DNA from: DASTFP01 sp963744345
GTDB lineage: Bacteria > Verrucomicrobiota > Verrucomicrobiia > Chthoniobacterales > Terrimicrobiaceae
Assembly: GCA_963744345.1 (NCBI GenBank)
Contig: CAVUTD010000024.1
Coordinates: 1 to 64,000, forward strand
Length of the DNA stretch: 64,000 nucleotides
Direction of reading: 5' to 3'
The translations under genes were made by a program, and so were the position numbers. A model generated the notes under the pieces. The model worked only from the letters and a program-made list of their open reading frames with translations, did not search any database and was not told the origin of the DNA. This document shows positions 26,786 through 36,537 of the stretch, one piece after another (the stretch's first letter is position 1; every line of letters begins with the position of its first letter).

Positions 26786-28706
26786 CTACATCATGCTGGA
26801 GATTGTAAGCTGAGGCGCCTCCTCAACTTCCGTAGGCATCGTTTGCTCGACGAGCGTCGGGGCGGGTTTTGCAAGCTGCACGACGGCATCGGAGAGAGTT
26901 GTCACAACCTCGTCCGCCCCCGAATCGCGCAGCCGTCTGGCCGCATCGGTCACGCCTTGGATCGTACCCCAGAGCCCGATAACGATCTTCAGTTGAGGAT
27001 AACGCGCGCGCAGTTTCACGCAGAGATAACGCGCTTGGATGACTGTTGAAGGCGAGACCACCGAGATACAAGCCGCGTCCACTTCCGACTTTTCCAGAAG
27101 ACCGAGCAACTCGCCGGCGGCGAGTTTTCCGGAGGCGTTCTGCGCCGCAAAGCCTTGCTGTTGCAGCAAGTGCGCGAGCATCGCGCCCGCGAGTTCATCG
27201 CGATCCGCCCGCGCGGGCAAGCAGTAAACGTGAAACGGGGGCGCCAGACCACGTGATTGCGTAGCCTCAGCCACGGCCTTGTTCGCTTCGATCTTCGATG
27301 TGACCGGCGGACGAGTGCCAAGGTCTTCGATGATATCACGCAGGCTTTGCCCGATGAGCAATCGCTGCTCGTCGTCGAGCAGCTCGAGCCTGTAATCCAT
27401 CTCCGTAGCAATGATCACCGGAACGAATACGGAGTCGTAGAGCGCCGTGAGCGAATTTGCCTTTAAATACGCCTCCACAAACTCCAGTTCATCCTGCTCG
27501 CCGATTGTCAGCAGGCGATGGTAGAAGTCTTCGGCAGGCGTAAGGGCTTCCTCATCGCTTAGGAGAACGCTGAGAAATGAAAGGCGCGGAACGTGTCGGC
27601 CCATGACGACCAAGCAGACCGTGAGCGGCGTCGAAAGAATGAGCCCGATTGGGCCCCAGAGCCACGTCCAAAACACCGCAGCGATGATAAGCGCGACTGG
27701 GGTGACACCGGTACTCGAGCCATAGAGCCAGGGTTCCATCACATTGTTGCTCAGCAGTTCGAGCACGATGAAAAGACCGATCGTCAGCAACGGCATCGTC
27801 CAGCTGGGCGAGACGGCTAGCGAGAGTACGACGGGTATCGCAGCGGCGATCCACGGCCCGATGTAGGGGATGAATCGGAGCACCGTCGCAAATGCGCCCC
27901 ACAGCACGGCATTGGGCACGCCGATGAAGTAAAGGCCAATCGCCACGGGAATGCCATAGCTCACATTCACCACGAGTTGCATAAACAGATAGCGAAAGAC
28001 GCGCGCGCCGGCCTCGTCCATCGCGTGCGTGGAAGCGCTAATGCGGCCCTTGCCGATGAGCCGGACGATCCGGCGGCGCAAATCATCGCGCCGCAGGAGC
28101 ATAAAAATAACGAGCAACAGCACGAGCGCTCCCTTCCCAAGCGGACCCAGTAGCGGCGCGATGAGGTACTGCACGAGCACCATGGGATTTACCTTCGAGG
28201 TCTCCACAACTTGCGCCGATGCTGCGGCGGGTGCGGCGTTCGGAGGCAGCACCGCGGTTTTGGGCTTTTCTGCAACCGGCACGATCTCAGCCGGCGCCTC
28301 TCTGCCGGGTAAATCTTTTTTCAGCTCTTCGACCGTCTCTGAGAGTTTCGTAAACACGCCCCCAGTCGGAACCCTGATCGAACGTAGCTTGGTCTGAATG
28401 TTTTCTTTATAGTCCGGCAGTCTGTCGCTAGATCGACCAGTTGCCGGGTAAGCACCCAGCCTGCAGCCCCAGTAGCCGTGAAAATCACCGCGGCGACGAG
28501 GAGCACCGCGGCGATCCGCCCCAGCCAGCGCTCGATTCTGGCGACCAATGGCGACAGGAGAAAGGTGAGCAATCCCGCAAGCGCCCAGCGGGATTAAGAA
28601 ATCTCGCGCAAAGTAGAGCGTGGCGAATGACGAACGATGTCAGCCCAAGGGCCCAGAGGCCGACAAGCGCGTCAGCGGTCGCGGTTTTCCCTTTGGGTGT
28701 TTGCAT
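26786..28706 (-). pseudogene. AI-2E family permease with a B12-fold tail, frameshifted
   Basis: PerM/AI-2E-type membrane protein, about 630 residues after repair. The start is probably the ATG at 28704-28706 (MQTPKGKTATADALVGLWAL). Membrane blocks include LTFLLSPLVARIERWLGRIA, LFMQLVVNVSYGIPVAIGLY, the family motif FIPYIGPWIAAAIPVVLSL and VLELLSNNVMEPWLYG. Three frame changes are needed near 28400, 28570 and 28620; from 28357 down the frame is open. After the permease, a soluble C-terminal domain of about 250 residues ends in a fold like B12-binding domains (FHVYCLPARADRDELAGAML, EVDAACISVVSP, RLRDSGADEVVTTL). That tail could be regulatory; the His of true cobalamin binders (DxHxxG) is not seen. 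Confidence 0.75.
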
Positions 28707-29514
28707 TAGGAGAGGCGAGACTGAAATACTATCGTCCAGGAAAACATCGTTGCTTGTGCCAAAAAGCGCGGTCGGGCGATTTTCCAGAGTCGTCGTAGCC
28801 TGTACCAAGCCAGTGGCCTGGGCTATTCGCCAGAGCGAAAGAGGATTTTCCGCTTTTGTGGCGATGCCCATTCCTGCAGCAGTCGAGCCAGCGGCTGCGC
28901 GGAGGGCTCCAAACATACCGGGCAGCCTGCTGCTCTACCACGTTCCTAGGAGACGACCGAGTGAAGCCAGGGATCGAAGACTCCACGCCGAACGACGCGA
29001 ATGATCCTCAAGTTAGGAAAGGCGTGGCACCTACCAGATTCGGTTTCGGCCAGTATTCGCAAGGTGCGGCCGCTGAAGCCAAGATCGTGCAGGTCGATGG
29101 ATCTTTGGATTGAAAGGAAATGCCGTACGATCGGCTCCGAGTCTGCTGCGTGCAGCTCCCAAGCCTTGTGGAATACGTGCGTCTCATCGACGGTCATGCG
29201 CATGTTCATGCGAAGATGTTCAGCCCACGTGGAAACCATGGTAATCCGGACGCGCAGAGCAAGCCGGGCTGAATTCTAGGCTTTCGTCGATCCGGCAAGA
29301 CTGGATAAAGTGACGCGCCGTTCAACGCTCAGGCAGGTAGCTTGAACTTCTTCGATCAGAGGTCAACGTAGAAACCCAACTCGGCATGGTGCTCCCTTCA
29401 TGGTAATGCTTTGAATGAGCTGCTGAACGGCTGAAAGATGCAGAGATTGTGACGGCCATAGCATGAACCAAAATCGATGTTTAGGCGCGGACTTGGCCGC
29501 TTCATCATTGCCTC
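28707..29514. other. 808-base gap, nothing firm
   Basis: Several short frames on both strands; the best is 28946-29239 on the minus strand (MVSTWAEHLRMNMRMTVDET), with no recognised family. No tRNA or hairpin-T terminator was found. Confidence 0.35.
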
Positions 29515-30714
29515 ATGATTCCCATCTTCATTCTGCAGACCTGGCTTCTTGGTTTGTTCTCGCTCGGGATCATTGGTGGTGCGCTCTATCTCGTCCACGA
29601 GTGGCAGCAACGTTCGTGGCGGTGGGATCCGGTGCTTGAAAAGTCGTTTTTCGCGCCAAATTTCGGCTTGAACGAAGAAACGATGCTCTTGGCGATTGCC
29701 CTAATCTTAATCCTGCTCGCGTCAGGGGGCGGCACAATCGTCAAAGCGATCCTGCGCCTGACAAGATCCAAAACGGCAAAGACGGACGCAGACCCGCGCA
29801 AAATGCCGAAAGCGGTGTCGCAGCAGCGTCTGCGTAGGCCAGATGGGTCCGAGTTGCACATCGAATTTTACGGACCCGAGGATGGTATTCCGATCGTGCT
29901 CACTCACGGCTGGGGCTTGGACTCCCGTGAATGGAATTACCTCAAACGGGATCTTTCAGATCATTTTCGATTGATTGTCTGGGATGAACCGGGTTTGGGT
30001 AAGTCCACTCCTCCAACTAACCGCGACTACAGCCTCGAAAACCTCGCGCGGGATCTTGAAGCGGTGCTCGGACTCGCGGGCGATAGGCCGGCGATCCTTC
30101 TCGGACATAGTATCGGCGGGATGATCACGCTGACCTTTTGCGGGATGTTTGCATCGGTGCTACGAAGCCGCGTCATCGGAATCGTGCTCACTCATACGAC
30201 CCCGACCAATCCTGTCCGCACTACATCGGGGGCCGCTTTCTACACCGCCATCGAAAAACCTGTGCTCATGCCGCTGATGTATCTCACGATTGCGCTCTCA
30301 CCGCTCGTGTGGCTAATGAATTGGCTTAGCTACCTCAACGGCTCCGCGCATCTATCGACCAAGCACAGTTCCTTCGGTGGCACGGAGACTTGGGAGCAGA
30401 TCGAATTCTTCACAAGATTCCAACCGGAAGCATGGCCGGCGGTGATGGCCCGGGGAATGTTGGGCATGATGCGCTATGATGCGATCAAAACCCTCGCGGG
30501 TATCTCTGTCCCCACTCTGATAGTCGCTGGAGATCAAGACTCGGTGACGAAGCCGGAGGCGAGCGAGCGCATCCGTTCCGGCATTCCAAAGGCGCGGCTG
30601 ATCACACTCGCCCCCGCTAAACACCTCGGCCTTATCGAACATCATACACGCTATGCAGAAGTTGTTCGCGAGTTCGCGTATGCAGCTGAAGCGCAAATGG
30701 GACGCGCTGCATAG
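29515..30714 (+). CDS. Membrane-anchored alpha/beta hydrolase
   Basis: 399 residues. Two hydrophobic segments at the front (about 8-28 and 58-78) anchor it to the membrane. The alpha/beta-hydrolase domain follows: oxyanion loop VLTHGWGLDSREW, nucleophile Ser in LLGHSIGGMITL, acid Asp in VAGDQDSVTKPEASE and His near APAKHLGLIEHH. The closest general group is epoxide hydrolase/lipase-like esterases. Substrate not predictable. Confidence 0.8.
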   Translation: MIPIFILQTWLLGLFSLGIIGGALYLVHEWQQRSWRWDPVLEKSFFAPNFGLNEETMLLAIALILILLASGGGTIVKAILRLTRSKTAKTDADPRKMPKAVSQQRLRRPDGSELHIEFYGPEDGIPIVLTHGWGLDSREWNYLKRDLSDHFRLIVWDEPGLGKSTPPTNRDYSLENLARDLEAVLGLAGDRPAILLGHSIGGMITLTFCGMFASVLRSRVIGIVLTHTTPTNPVRTTSGAAFYTAIEKPVLMPLMYLTIALSPLVWLMNWLSYLNGSAHLSTKHSSFGGTETWEQIEFFTRFQPEAWPAVMARGMLGMMRYDAIKTLAGISVPTLIVAGDQDSVTKPEASERIRSGIPKARLITLAPAKHLGLIEHHTRYAEVVREFAYAAEAQMGRAA

Positions 30715-30786
30715 TATGCGGTGCGCGGTCAAGTCCCATGAAGACTTTTTCGCTGCAATAACAGCAACAGGGCAAGCGAGCCTCAA

Positions 30787-31828
30787 TTGCACCCGGCGCG
30801 AAAAGCAGTGGTCTTCGACGCGTCAGAATCTTCGAAACTGGCGAAGCGCTTAAGGATGCGAAAAGGCCTTCTCATCCACAATCTGAAGGCGGGATCGCTG
30901 GATGTGGAGCTTCTTCCAAAGCTCGTTTCCGCTCTGGGAGAAGTGGTATCAGTGGACATCGAGCAACTCGGCGAAGCAGGCGAAGCATCACAATATGCCG
31001 AAGCCAATCACTGTGATTGGATCGCTGTCGCTGGAGGGGATGGCACGGTCGAGAGCGTGGCCTCGAATTTACTCGGTACAAGGTTTCCCTTAGGCATTAT
31101 TCCTACGGGCACATTTAACAACTTTGCGCGGAGCCTCGGTCTGCCCCTCGACCCCATCGAAGCGTGCCACGTGATCCTTGCAGGAAACGACCGGCCGACG
31201 GACGTGGGCTTCGCGAATGGAAGACCGTTTTTCGAGTGCCTGGGCTCCGGCTTGGACGCCGCCCTGTATCCCCTTGGGGAGGAGATCAAGTCCGGGTCGG
31301 ATCCTCAGGTTGTTAGATTTCATGCGCCGCGCTTACCAATATCCGCGCCAAAAATTCGTGCTCGCGCTCGACCGACCAGCGTCTGCTGCACTCGTGCGCG
31401 CATCAACGAACGAAAGCCGTCGCCTCCTTCATTTTCTGACCCGGAATCGAGGATCGAATCTCACACTTTCGGCCCTGATGCTTACCGTCTCCAATGGCCC
31501 CTATTTTGGAATGAACTATGCCGTTGCCCCGGGACAGCGCATGGACGATGGGCTTCTTACCGTTTCGGTTTTCAGCCGTTACAGCAAACCTCAACTCTGG
31601 TGGCACTTTGTCTCCATCGCCTTTGGACGCCGCGGATACTCTCCGAAATCCATCGCCTTTTGTGTCGCAAAGCTGCGAGTGGACGGCCCACGAAAACTGC
31701 CGGTTCACCTCGACGGCTCTCCTCAGAAGGATCTTTGGCCACTCGACGTTGAATGCAGGAAGGGCGCACTCCGCGTTTTCCGCCCAGGATACGCCGCTTC
31801 GGCCGCGCCCCAAGCCTCGGGAAGATGA
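30787..31828 (+). pseudogene. Diacylglycerol-kinase-family lipid kinase, one frameshift
   Basis: YegS/DgkB-like kinase that phosphorylates lipids at the inner membrane. The nucleotide motif is intact: IAVAGGDGTVESVASNLLG and IIPTGTFNNFARSLGLP. A frame change near 31300 moves from EEIKSG to RILRLLDFMRRAYQYPRQKF, and the C-terminal half runs to 31828 with TVSNGPYFG and MDDGLLTVSVF, both family features. The start may be the ATG at 30856 (MRKGLLIHNLKAGSLD), which fits the family best. Total about 325 residues, normal length. Confidence 0.75.
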
Positions 31829-31832
31829 GCGC

Positions 31833-32024
31833 TTATTCAGCTAACTTCAACTCCTCCGGCTCGCAGACGTTTTGCAAGCTAGAAGGCGGCTCCACACCCG
31901 CGCAGGATGAAAGGAGTAAGAGCGAACCCAGAATAGAAACGATGATGGAACTGATGCATCCAAGGCGGCTGGAGAAAAAAGCGAACATCAGGAGTAATCG
32001 GCGTTGGAGTGGCATGTGGCCCAA
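31833..32024 (-). CDS. Putative small lipoprotein
   Basis: 63 residues, or 51 from the second Met (MFAFFSSRLGC). The hydrophobic stretch ISSIIVSILGSLLLLSSC ends in a lipobox (LLSS-C) and is followed by a short polar tail (AGVEPPSSLQNVCEPEELKL). Convergent with the lipid kinase gene and only five bases from its stop. Function unknown. Confidence 0.4.
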   Translation of the reverse strand: MGHMPLQRRLLLMFAFFSSRLGCISSIIVSILGSLLLLSSCAGVEPPSSLQNVCEPEELKLAE

Positions 32025-32506
32025 CCTTTCTCAGGCAGCGGCGATTGTCCGCTCCCAGGCGGAGCGGCCCAGCCGTGCCTCGGGGACAGAAGAGACGCGG
32101 GCTTAAAACCTCGCAGCTGTCTTCACGCGGCTATCCCATCAGTCGTGCAAACGGCAAGTCTGATCCCCACCAAGCCTTTTGCGCGTCCTCACCTCACTCG
32201 GCGAGATCTAAGCCGCGATCAAACGAGAACTCCCGCAAACATTCCTTCGCGGCGACATGCGTCCCAACCGGACTGAAAGTCCCTTGCATGCTTAAGAGAC
32301 CGCGTGATAGGGAATTTCGCTCCGGGCTTTCTTCGATTAGCCAAAAGGTAAGCTCAATCCCCCAGGCGCTTAAGTCGCCGATGAGGAAGGATCCAAACGG
32401 CCGGAAGGCCGCCGGGGTTCGATTAACTTCGTATCGCGGAAAACCACTATCATTAAGCGTTCGCCCGCACATATCTCTCAATCTATCACAAAAAACTAAA
32501 CAGATT
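32025..32506. other. Upstream region of the DUF892 gene
   Basis: No separate gene: the open frame reaching back from the DUF892 gene lacks family features before 32507. The ferritin-like gene's promoter should be here. Confidence 0.4.
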
Positions 32507-32998
32507 ATGGAACTTAATACCCTCAAAGACCTTTACATTCACGAGCTGAAAGACCTCTACAGCGCCGAGAAACAAATTATTGCCGCTCTGCCCAAAATGG
32601 TCAAAGCGGCAAGCAACGAGCAACTCGCAGCGGGCTTCAAGGAGCATCTTGAACAAACCAAAGAACATGCAGTTCGTCTGGAAAAGATTCTCAGCAGCCA
32701 TAATCAGACAACGCGCGGTTCCAAGTGCAAAGGCATGGAAGGCCTGGTTGAGGAAGGAGCGGAGATGATAGAAAAAGAAGCGGATGAGGAAGTGCGTGAC
32801 GCGGGGCTGATTGCTGCCGCTCAGCGCGTCGAACACTACGAAATGGCTGGTTACGGATGTGCTCGAACCTACGCGAAATTGCTGGGTGATAAGGAAGGGG
32901 CGTCACTCCTTCAGATGACATTTACCGAAGAATCTGATACGGACAAAAAGCTTACTAAGCTTGCAACTTCCGTGATCAACATCGCCGCGGCGAAATAG
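32507..32998 (+). CDS. DUF892 ferritin-like protein (YciE/YciF type)
   Basis: 163 residues from the ATG at 32507. It is a four-helix bundle of the YciF family: LKDLYIHELKDLYSAEKQII, LAAGFKEHLEQTKEHAVRLE, and IAAAQRVEHYEMAGYGCART. The Glu and His residues in these helices (Glu-Lys-Gln, Glu-His, Glu-His-Tyr-Glu) are the di-metal ligands. The proteins are stress-induced and cytoplasmic. The longer open frame from 32009 was not used because it adds a basic, low-quality stretch. Confidence 0.85.
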   Translation: MELNTLKDLYIHELKDLYSAEKQIIAALPKMVKAASNEQLAAGFKEHLEQTKEHAVRLEKILSSHNQTTRGSKCKGMEGLVEEGAEMIEKEADEEVRDAGLIAAAQRVEHYEMAGYGCARTYAKLLGDKEGASLLQMTFTEESDTDKKLTKLATSVINIAAAK

Positions 32999-33355
32999 GC
33001 CTCCTCCTCGCTACATATCCCATCAAGAAACTCATGTTGACTGTGTGGATAGCGGAGACCAAAACCCGACCCCTCACTCGTGCCGCGTATTAAGGTCAAC
33101 ATCTGACTCGCTCTCCACTCTTTCGAGACCGCCTCCACTTTCGACTTCGCAAATTTTACCCGCTTCCAAGGAATGCCGCTGGCAAATCAAGATTGATGGT
33201 CTTAAAAGCGAAGTCTGCTCGGTCGTGGTCGTGAATTTGTGATTCGGCCTCGCGGAGGTCCGCCAAGTTTCCTAAACTGGGCGCGCGGAGCAGCAGGCTA
33301 AACACCTTTTTGGGCGGTGCTTTGGCGGACGTCAGAAGGACAATTTACAGCAACA
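32999..33355. other. Gap between DUF892 and the response regulator
   Basis: No gene. Convergent ends meet here; no clear hairpin with a T run was found. Confidence 0.35.
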
Positions 33356-33763
33356 TCAAATCGATCGCCCGTTCTCCTTAGCTTCAATAGTTGCCTCTTC
33401 CAAGAAGGTATCAATCTTGTCGGCCGTCACCGGTTTGACGAGGTGGTGGCGAAAACCGAATTCCGCGCTTCTTTCACGATCAGCGTTCATTCCATAGCCG
33501 CTTATGGCAATGGCGTAATGTGGACGCAGGTTTTCTAGTTCTTGCATGAGTTCCCAACCGTTGCCATCGGGGAGGTTAATATCTGAGATGAGGACGTGAC
33601 ACTTCGCCATCGGTATTTGCCTGAGCGCCTCCGCTTTACTAGGGGCAGCAAGGACGATATGCCCCAAGTGCTCGAGATAAATTTGAAGAGCGTCTAAGGT
33701 GTCTTTGTGATCCTCGACCAGGAATATGCGCAAAGCATAAAAATCTGGCCGGGCAACAGTCAC
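33356..33763 (-). CDS. Single-domain response regulator
   Basis: 136 residues from a GTG that overlaps the kinase stop codon (GTGA), a coupled start. Receiver domain only: acidic pair in FLVEDHKDT, phosphoacceptor Asp in VLISDINLPDGNGW, Ser in AISGYG and Lys in HLVKPVTADK. No output domain, so it acts by protein contact or feeds back to the kinase. Its partner is the hybrid CheB-CheR-kinase encoded directly upstream. Confidence 0.85.
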   Translation of the reverse strand: MTVARPDFYALRIFLVEDHKDTLDALQIYLEHLGHIVLAAPSKAEALRQIPMAKCHVLISDINLPDGNGWELMQELENLRPHYAIAISGYGMNADRERSAEFGFRHHLVKPVTADKIDTFLEEATIEAKENGRSI

Positions 33764-34743
33764 ACTGGTAATCGGTTCCCAGGGCACTCGCCGCCGTAAC
33801 AAACTTGCAATGGCAGCCCGAGAATGAAGGTTGCTCCCTTTGCAACTCCCTCGCTTTCGGCACTCAGCCTACCCCCATGAGCCGCAATGGTCGCCTTCGC
33901 GATCGCCAAGCCGAGACCCAATCCTCCAAACTGACGTGCGATGTCTGCGCTGCCCTGAGTGAATGCATCAAAAATTGTCAACAGAGCTTCAGGGGCAATT
34001 CCAATACCGGTATCTGTAATCTCGACCAAAATCTGGCTCCCCTCGTTGCGGGACCTTACACCGATCTCGCCACCTTCCGGGGTGAATTTTGAGGCGTTTT
34101 TCAGCAAATTCCAGAGGACTTGTTGAAGTCGCGCAAGGTCGCCGACCACGATACGTTCGGAAGCATCCAGCGTTAGGATAAGCCTTTGATGTCTGGCCTG
34201 GATTTCCGGCTCACAAATTTGGATAGCGCCTTGCACCGCTGCGTGAAGGTCCATCGATTCGGCTGTAATTTCTAATTTACCGCGCGATATGCGTGTGAGA
34301 TCGAGCAGATCGTCGACGAAATGGGCGGTGGTTTTGATGTTTCGAGAAATCATTTCCAGACTTTTCCGAACGGGCTCAGCGAGATCGGCTCGAAGCAAGA
34401 GGGTTTGGGCGGTCAGGAGCACTGGCGAGAGCGGGGTTCGTAATTCATGAGAGAGCACCGCAAGAAAATTATCTTTGGCACGGCTTGCCTCCTCCAATTC
34501 TGCCCGGACTTGTTCATTTTCCCCAAGCGCCTTTTCGAGTTCCAAGCGCGATTTTTCGAGAGTCGCCTCGGCATGCTTGCGTTCAGTGATATCGACTGAC
34601 GCAGCCGTTGCACCGATCACACGGTCGGTCGCATTGAGAATGGGAGTAACGTTCTCCAGCACCCACAAATCAGCGCCGTCCGGCCTCATGTAGCGCTTCT
34701 GGAGGACGAACGCTTGCCCCGCAGTGAACATTTTTTCTAGAAG
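33760..34743 (-). pseudogene. CheB-CheR-PAS-histidine kinase, C-terminal half
   Basis: C-terminal half of a hybrid sensor, cut off from its front by the IS110 element. It opens in frame at the insertion edge with LLLEKMFTAGQAFVLQKRYM, the second half of a PAS domain, and continues RPDGADLWVLENVTPILNAT. HisKA follows with the phospho-acceptor His in LAVLSHELRTPLSPVLL, then HATPase_c with N box WNLLKNASKFTPEGG, G1 ITDTGIGIAPEAL and G2 GGLGLGLAIAKATIAAHGG. A front fusion in the long open frame (MLASIHTALPLSL...) is insertion-sequence DNA. Without the rest of the sensor it has no proper start. Confidence 0.85.
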
Positions 34744-34744
34744 C

Positions 34745-35036
34745 AATTCAGGCGGCGAAGGCCGCGGCAAAGGGGAAAGAAACTGGCGCGAATGCGGAGC
34801 GCTGAGTGATAAAGGGAGCGCCGTGTGAATGGAGGCAAGCAATAAACCGGCTGCGCATTGGAGCTTTGGAAAGAAGCCCGTCTAGAAGCATGGTTCCGGA
34901 TGCGGTGGGCAAGGCACTGGTGAGAGGCTGGCGTAAAAGCCGGCCCCATCCCGATTAGAAGATTACCGATCTTTTTCTTATCCACCATCCGGGCCGCCTG
35001 TTCACACGGCGCATAACTTAACAGAGAGAAAACCTT
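34745..35036 (+). ncRNA. Predicted bridge RNA region of the IS110 element
   Basis: 292 bases without a gene between the element's left end and the transposase start. IS110-group elements encode a structured guide (bridge/seek) RNA in this place; the transposase uses it to pair donor and target. Several short inverted pairs are visible (for example GAGGCTGGC...GCCGGCCCC near 34930-34955), but the donor and target loops were not assigned. The call rests on family knowledge and the length of the leader, not on a covariance match. Confidence 0.45.
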
Positions 35037-36401
35037 ATGGCCCGCAACGGCGAAAAGAAAACCCAAAAACAAAAGAGTCTGCCATTTATTCAGCCCGATG
35101 CCGCTGGTATCGATATTGGAGCCACCGAGATCTATGTGGCTGTGTCCGAGGAAAGAGACAATCGCCCGGTGAGGAAGTTCAGGACATTTACCGAGGAGTT
35201 GCACGCCTTGGCCGACTGGCTCATTGCCTGTTCAATCAAAACGGTCGCCATGGAATCCACCGGGGTTTACTGGATCGCCCTTTTCCAGATCCTGGAGCGC
35301 CGGGGGTTGGAAGTTTGTTTGGTCAACGCCCGCCATGTCAAAGGAGTGCCGGGGCGCAAAACCGACATCCAGGACTGCCAGTGGCTGCAATACCTCCACA
35401 GCGTGGGATTGCTGCGAGGAAGCTTCCGGCCTGCGCAAGCCGTTTGTGCGGTTCGCAGCATTTTGCGCCATCGCGACACCCTGCTCCAGAGCGCCTCGCG
35501 CCAGGTGCTACTCATGCAAAAGGCCCTCACCCAGATGAATCTCCAACTCCACAATGTCATTAGCGACATTACCGGGGTGAGCGGACTAGCCATTATCGAT
35601 GCCATCCTCTTGGGAGAACGCGAACCCTCCAAGCTCTCCGGCTTGTGCGATGGGCGCATCAAAGCCAGCCGCCAGGTCGTGGCTAAGAGCCTGGTGGGCG
35701 ACTACCGTCCTGAGCATCTCTTTTGCCTGTACCAGGCCTTGGAAAGCTACCGGCATTTTCAGAGCCAGATTGCCGCTTGCGATCAACACATCGAGGCGAT
35801 GCTCGCGCGTTTCGATTCCCAAGAGCACTGCGCAGAGGCTCCCTGCGCCAAATACAGAGCTCAAGGCAATCAGCCCGCCTTCGATGTTCCCTCCGAGATG
35901 CACCGAATCCTCGGAGTGGACCTCACGGGGATTCCGGGCATGAGCGCCCAAGCCGTGCTTAGCTTCTTCTGCGAAGTCGGCCCGCAGATCACCCGGTTTC
36001 CTTCCTCACGGCACTTTGCCTCCTGGCTGGGACTTTGTCCGGACAACCGGATCAGTGGCGGCAAAATCCTCTCTTCGAAAACCCGCAACGTGCGCTGCCG
36101 GCTCGCGAATGCCTTGCGCATGGCCGCGACCACTTTGTATCGCAGCCACTCGAGTTTGGGTGACTATTTTCGCCGTCTTCGTGCCAAACTCGGTTCTCCG
36201 TCGGCCATCACCGCCACCGCGCATAAACTCGCCCGCATCCTCTTCGCTATGCTCCGTGACCGCCGTTCTTTCGATCCTCAACTGCTGGGAATCCTTAACG
36301 AAAAACATCTCCGCCGCCGTCAAAACTCCCTGCGCAAATACGCCACTTCTCTCGGATTTGAACTTGTTCCTCTCCAGAATCTTGCCCATTCAGTTTCTTA
36401 G
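35037..36401 (+). CDS. IS110-family DEDD transposase
   Basis: 454 residues. The RuvC-like DEDD domain is at the front: first Asp in AAGIDIGATEIYVAVSEE, Glu in KTVAMESTGVYWIALFQIL, Asp pair in PGRKTDIQDCQWLQYLHSVG. The C-terminal Tnp_20 domain holds GVDLTGIPGMSAQAVLSF and the Ser-containing motif in FASWLGLCPDNRISGGKI and RLANALRMAATTLYRS. Start at 35037 after a purine-rich site (AGAGAGAAAA). The frame is intact, so the element may be active. It inserts without target duplication and is guided by RNA from the left end. Confidence 0.9.
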   Translation: MARNGEKKTQKQKSLPFIQPDAAGIDIGATEIYVAVSEERDNRPVRKFRTFTEELHALADWLIACSIKTVAMESTGVYWIALFQILERRGLEVCLVNARHVKGVPGRKTDIQDCQWLQYLHSVGLLRGSFRPAQAVCAVRSILRHRDTLLQSASRQVLLMQKALTQMNLQLHNVISDITGVSGLAIIDAILLGEREPSKLSGLCDGRIKASRQVVAKSLVGDYRPEHLFCLYQALESYRHFQSQIAACDQHIEAMLARFDSQEHCAEAPCAKYRAQGNQPAFDVPSEMHRILGVDLTGIPGMSAQAVLSFFCEVGPQITRFPSSRHFASWLGLCPDNRISGGKILSSKTRNVRCRLANALRMAATTLYRSHSSLGDYFRRLRAKLGSPSAITATAHKLARILFAMLRDRRSFDPQLLGILNEKHLRRRQNSLRKYATSLGFELVPLQNLAHSVS

Positions 36402-36537
36402 AAGCAACTCAGGCGGCGTCAGCCGCCGCAACGGGCAAAGAAACTGGCGCGAATCGTAATCAAGTCCGTGGAACATGTGGAACACAAACTCATAATACTC
36501 TTATAATCAGTGTGTTACGATTTAGTTTCTTAGAAGC
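36400..36537 (+). repeat. Deleted IS110 copy in tandem: left end joined to right end
   Basis: 36400-36455 repeats the element's left end 34738-34795 (TAGAAGCAAYTCAGGCGGCG, then a variable GC patch, then AAAGAAACTGGCGCGAAT). About 70 unrelated bases follow, then AGTTTCTTAGAAGC at 36524-36537, the same right end that closes the full element at 36393-36406. So a copy of about 137 bases with both ends and no transposase follows the full one head to tail. The junction at 36400 is what a circle or dimer junction would give. Confidence 0.65.

Larger units (their letters stand above)
34745..36537 (+). mobile_element. IS110-family element plus tandem deleted copy
   Basis: The seven bases TAGAAGC are found on both edges (34738-34744 and 36531-36537), and removing 34745-36537 restores the kinase reading frame (ASLLEKMFTAG). 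Inside are a noncoding left end of about 290 bases, the transposase 35037-36401, a right end TTTCTTAGAAGC reached at 36395-36406, and then a second left-end copy joined directly to it. No inverted repeats, as usual for IS110. Confidence 0.8.

Noticed and set aside
26786..28357. True cobalamin-binding domain in the AI-2E tail
   Set aside because: The DxHxxG signature is not present, so only a B12-like fold is suggested.
32009..32506. N-terminal extension of the DUF892 protein
   Set aside because: The family starts exactly at 32507 and the extension is basic and featureless.
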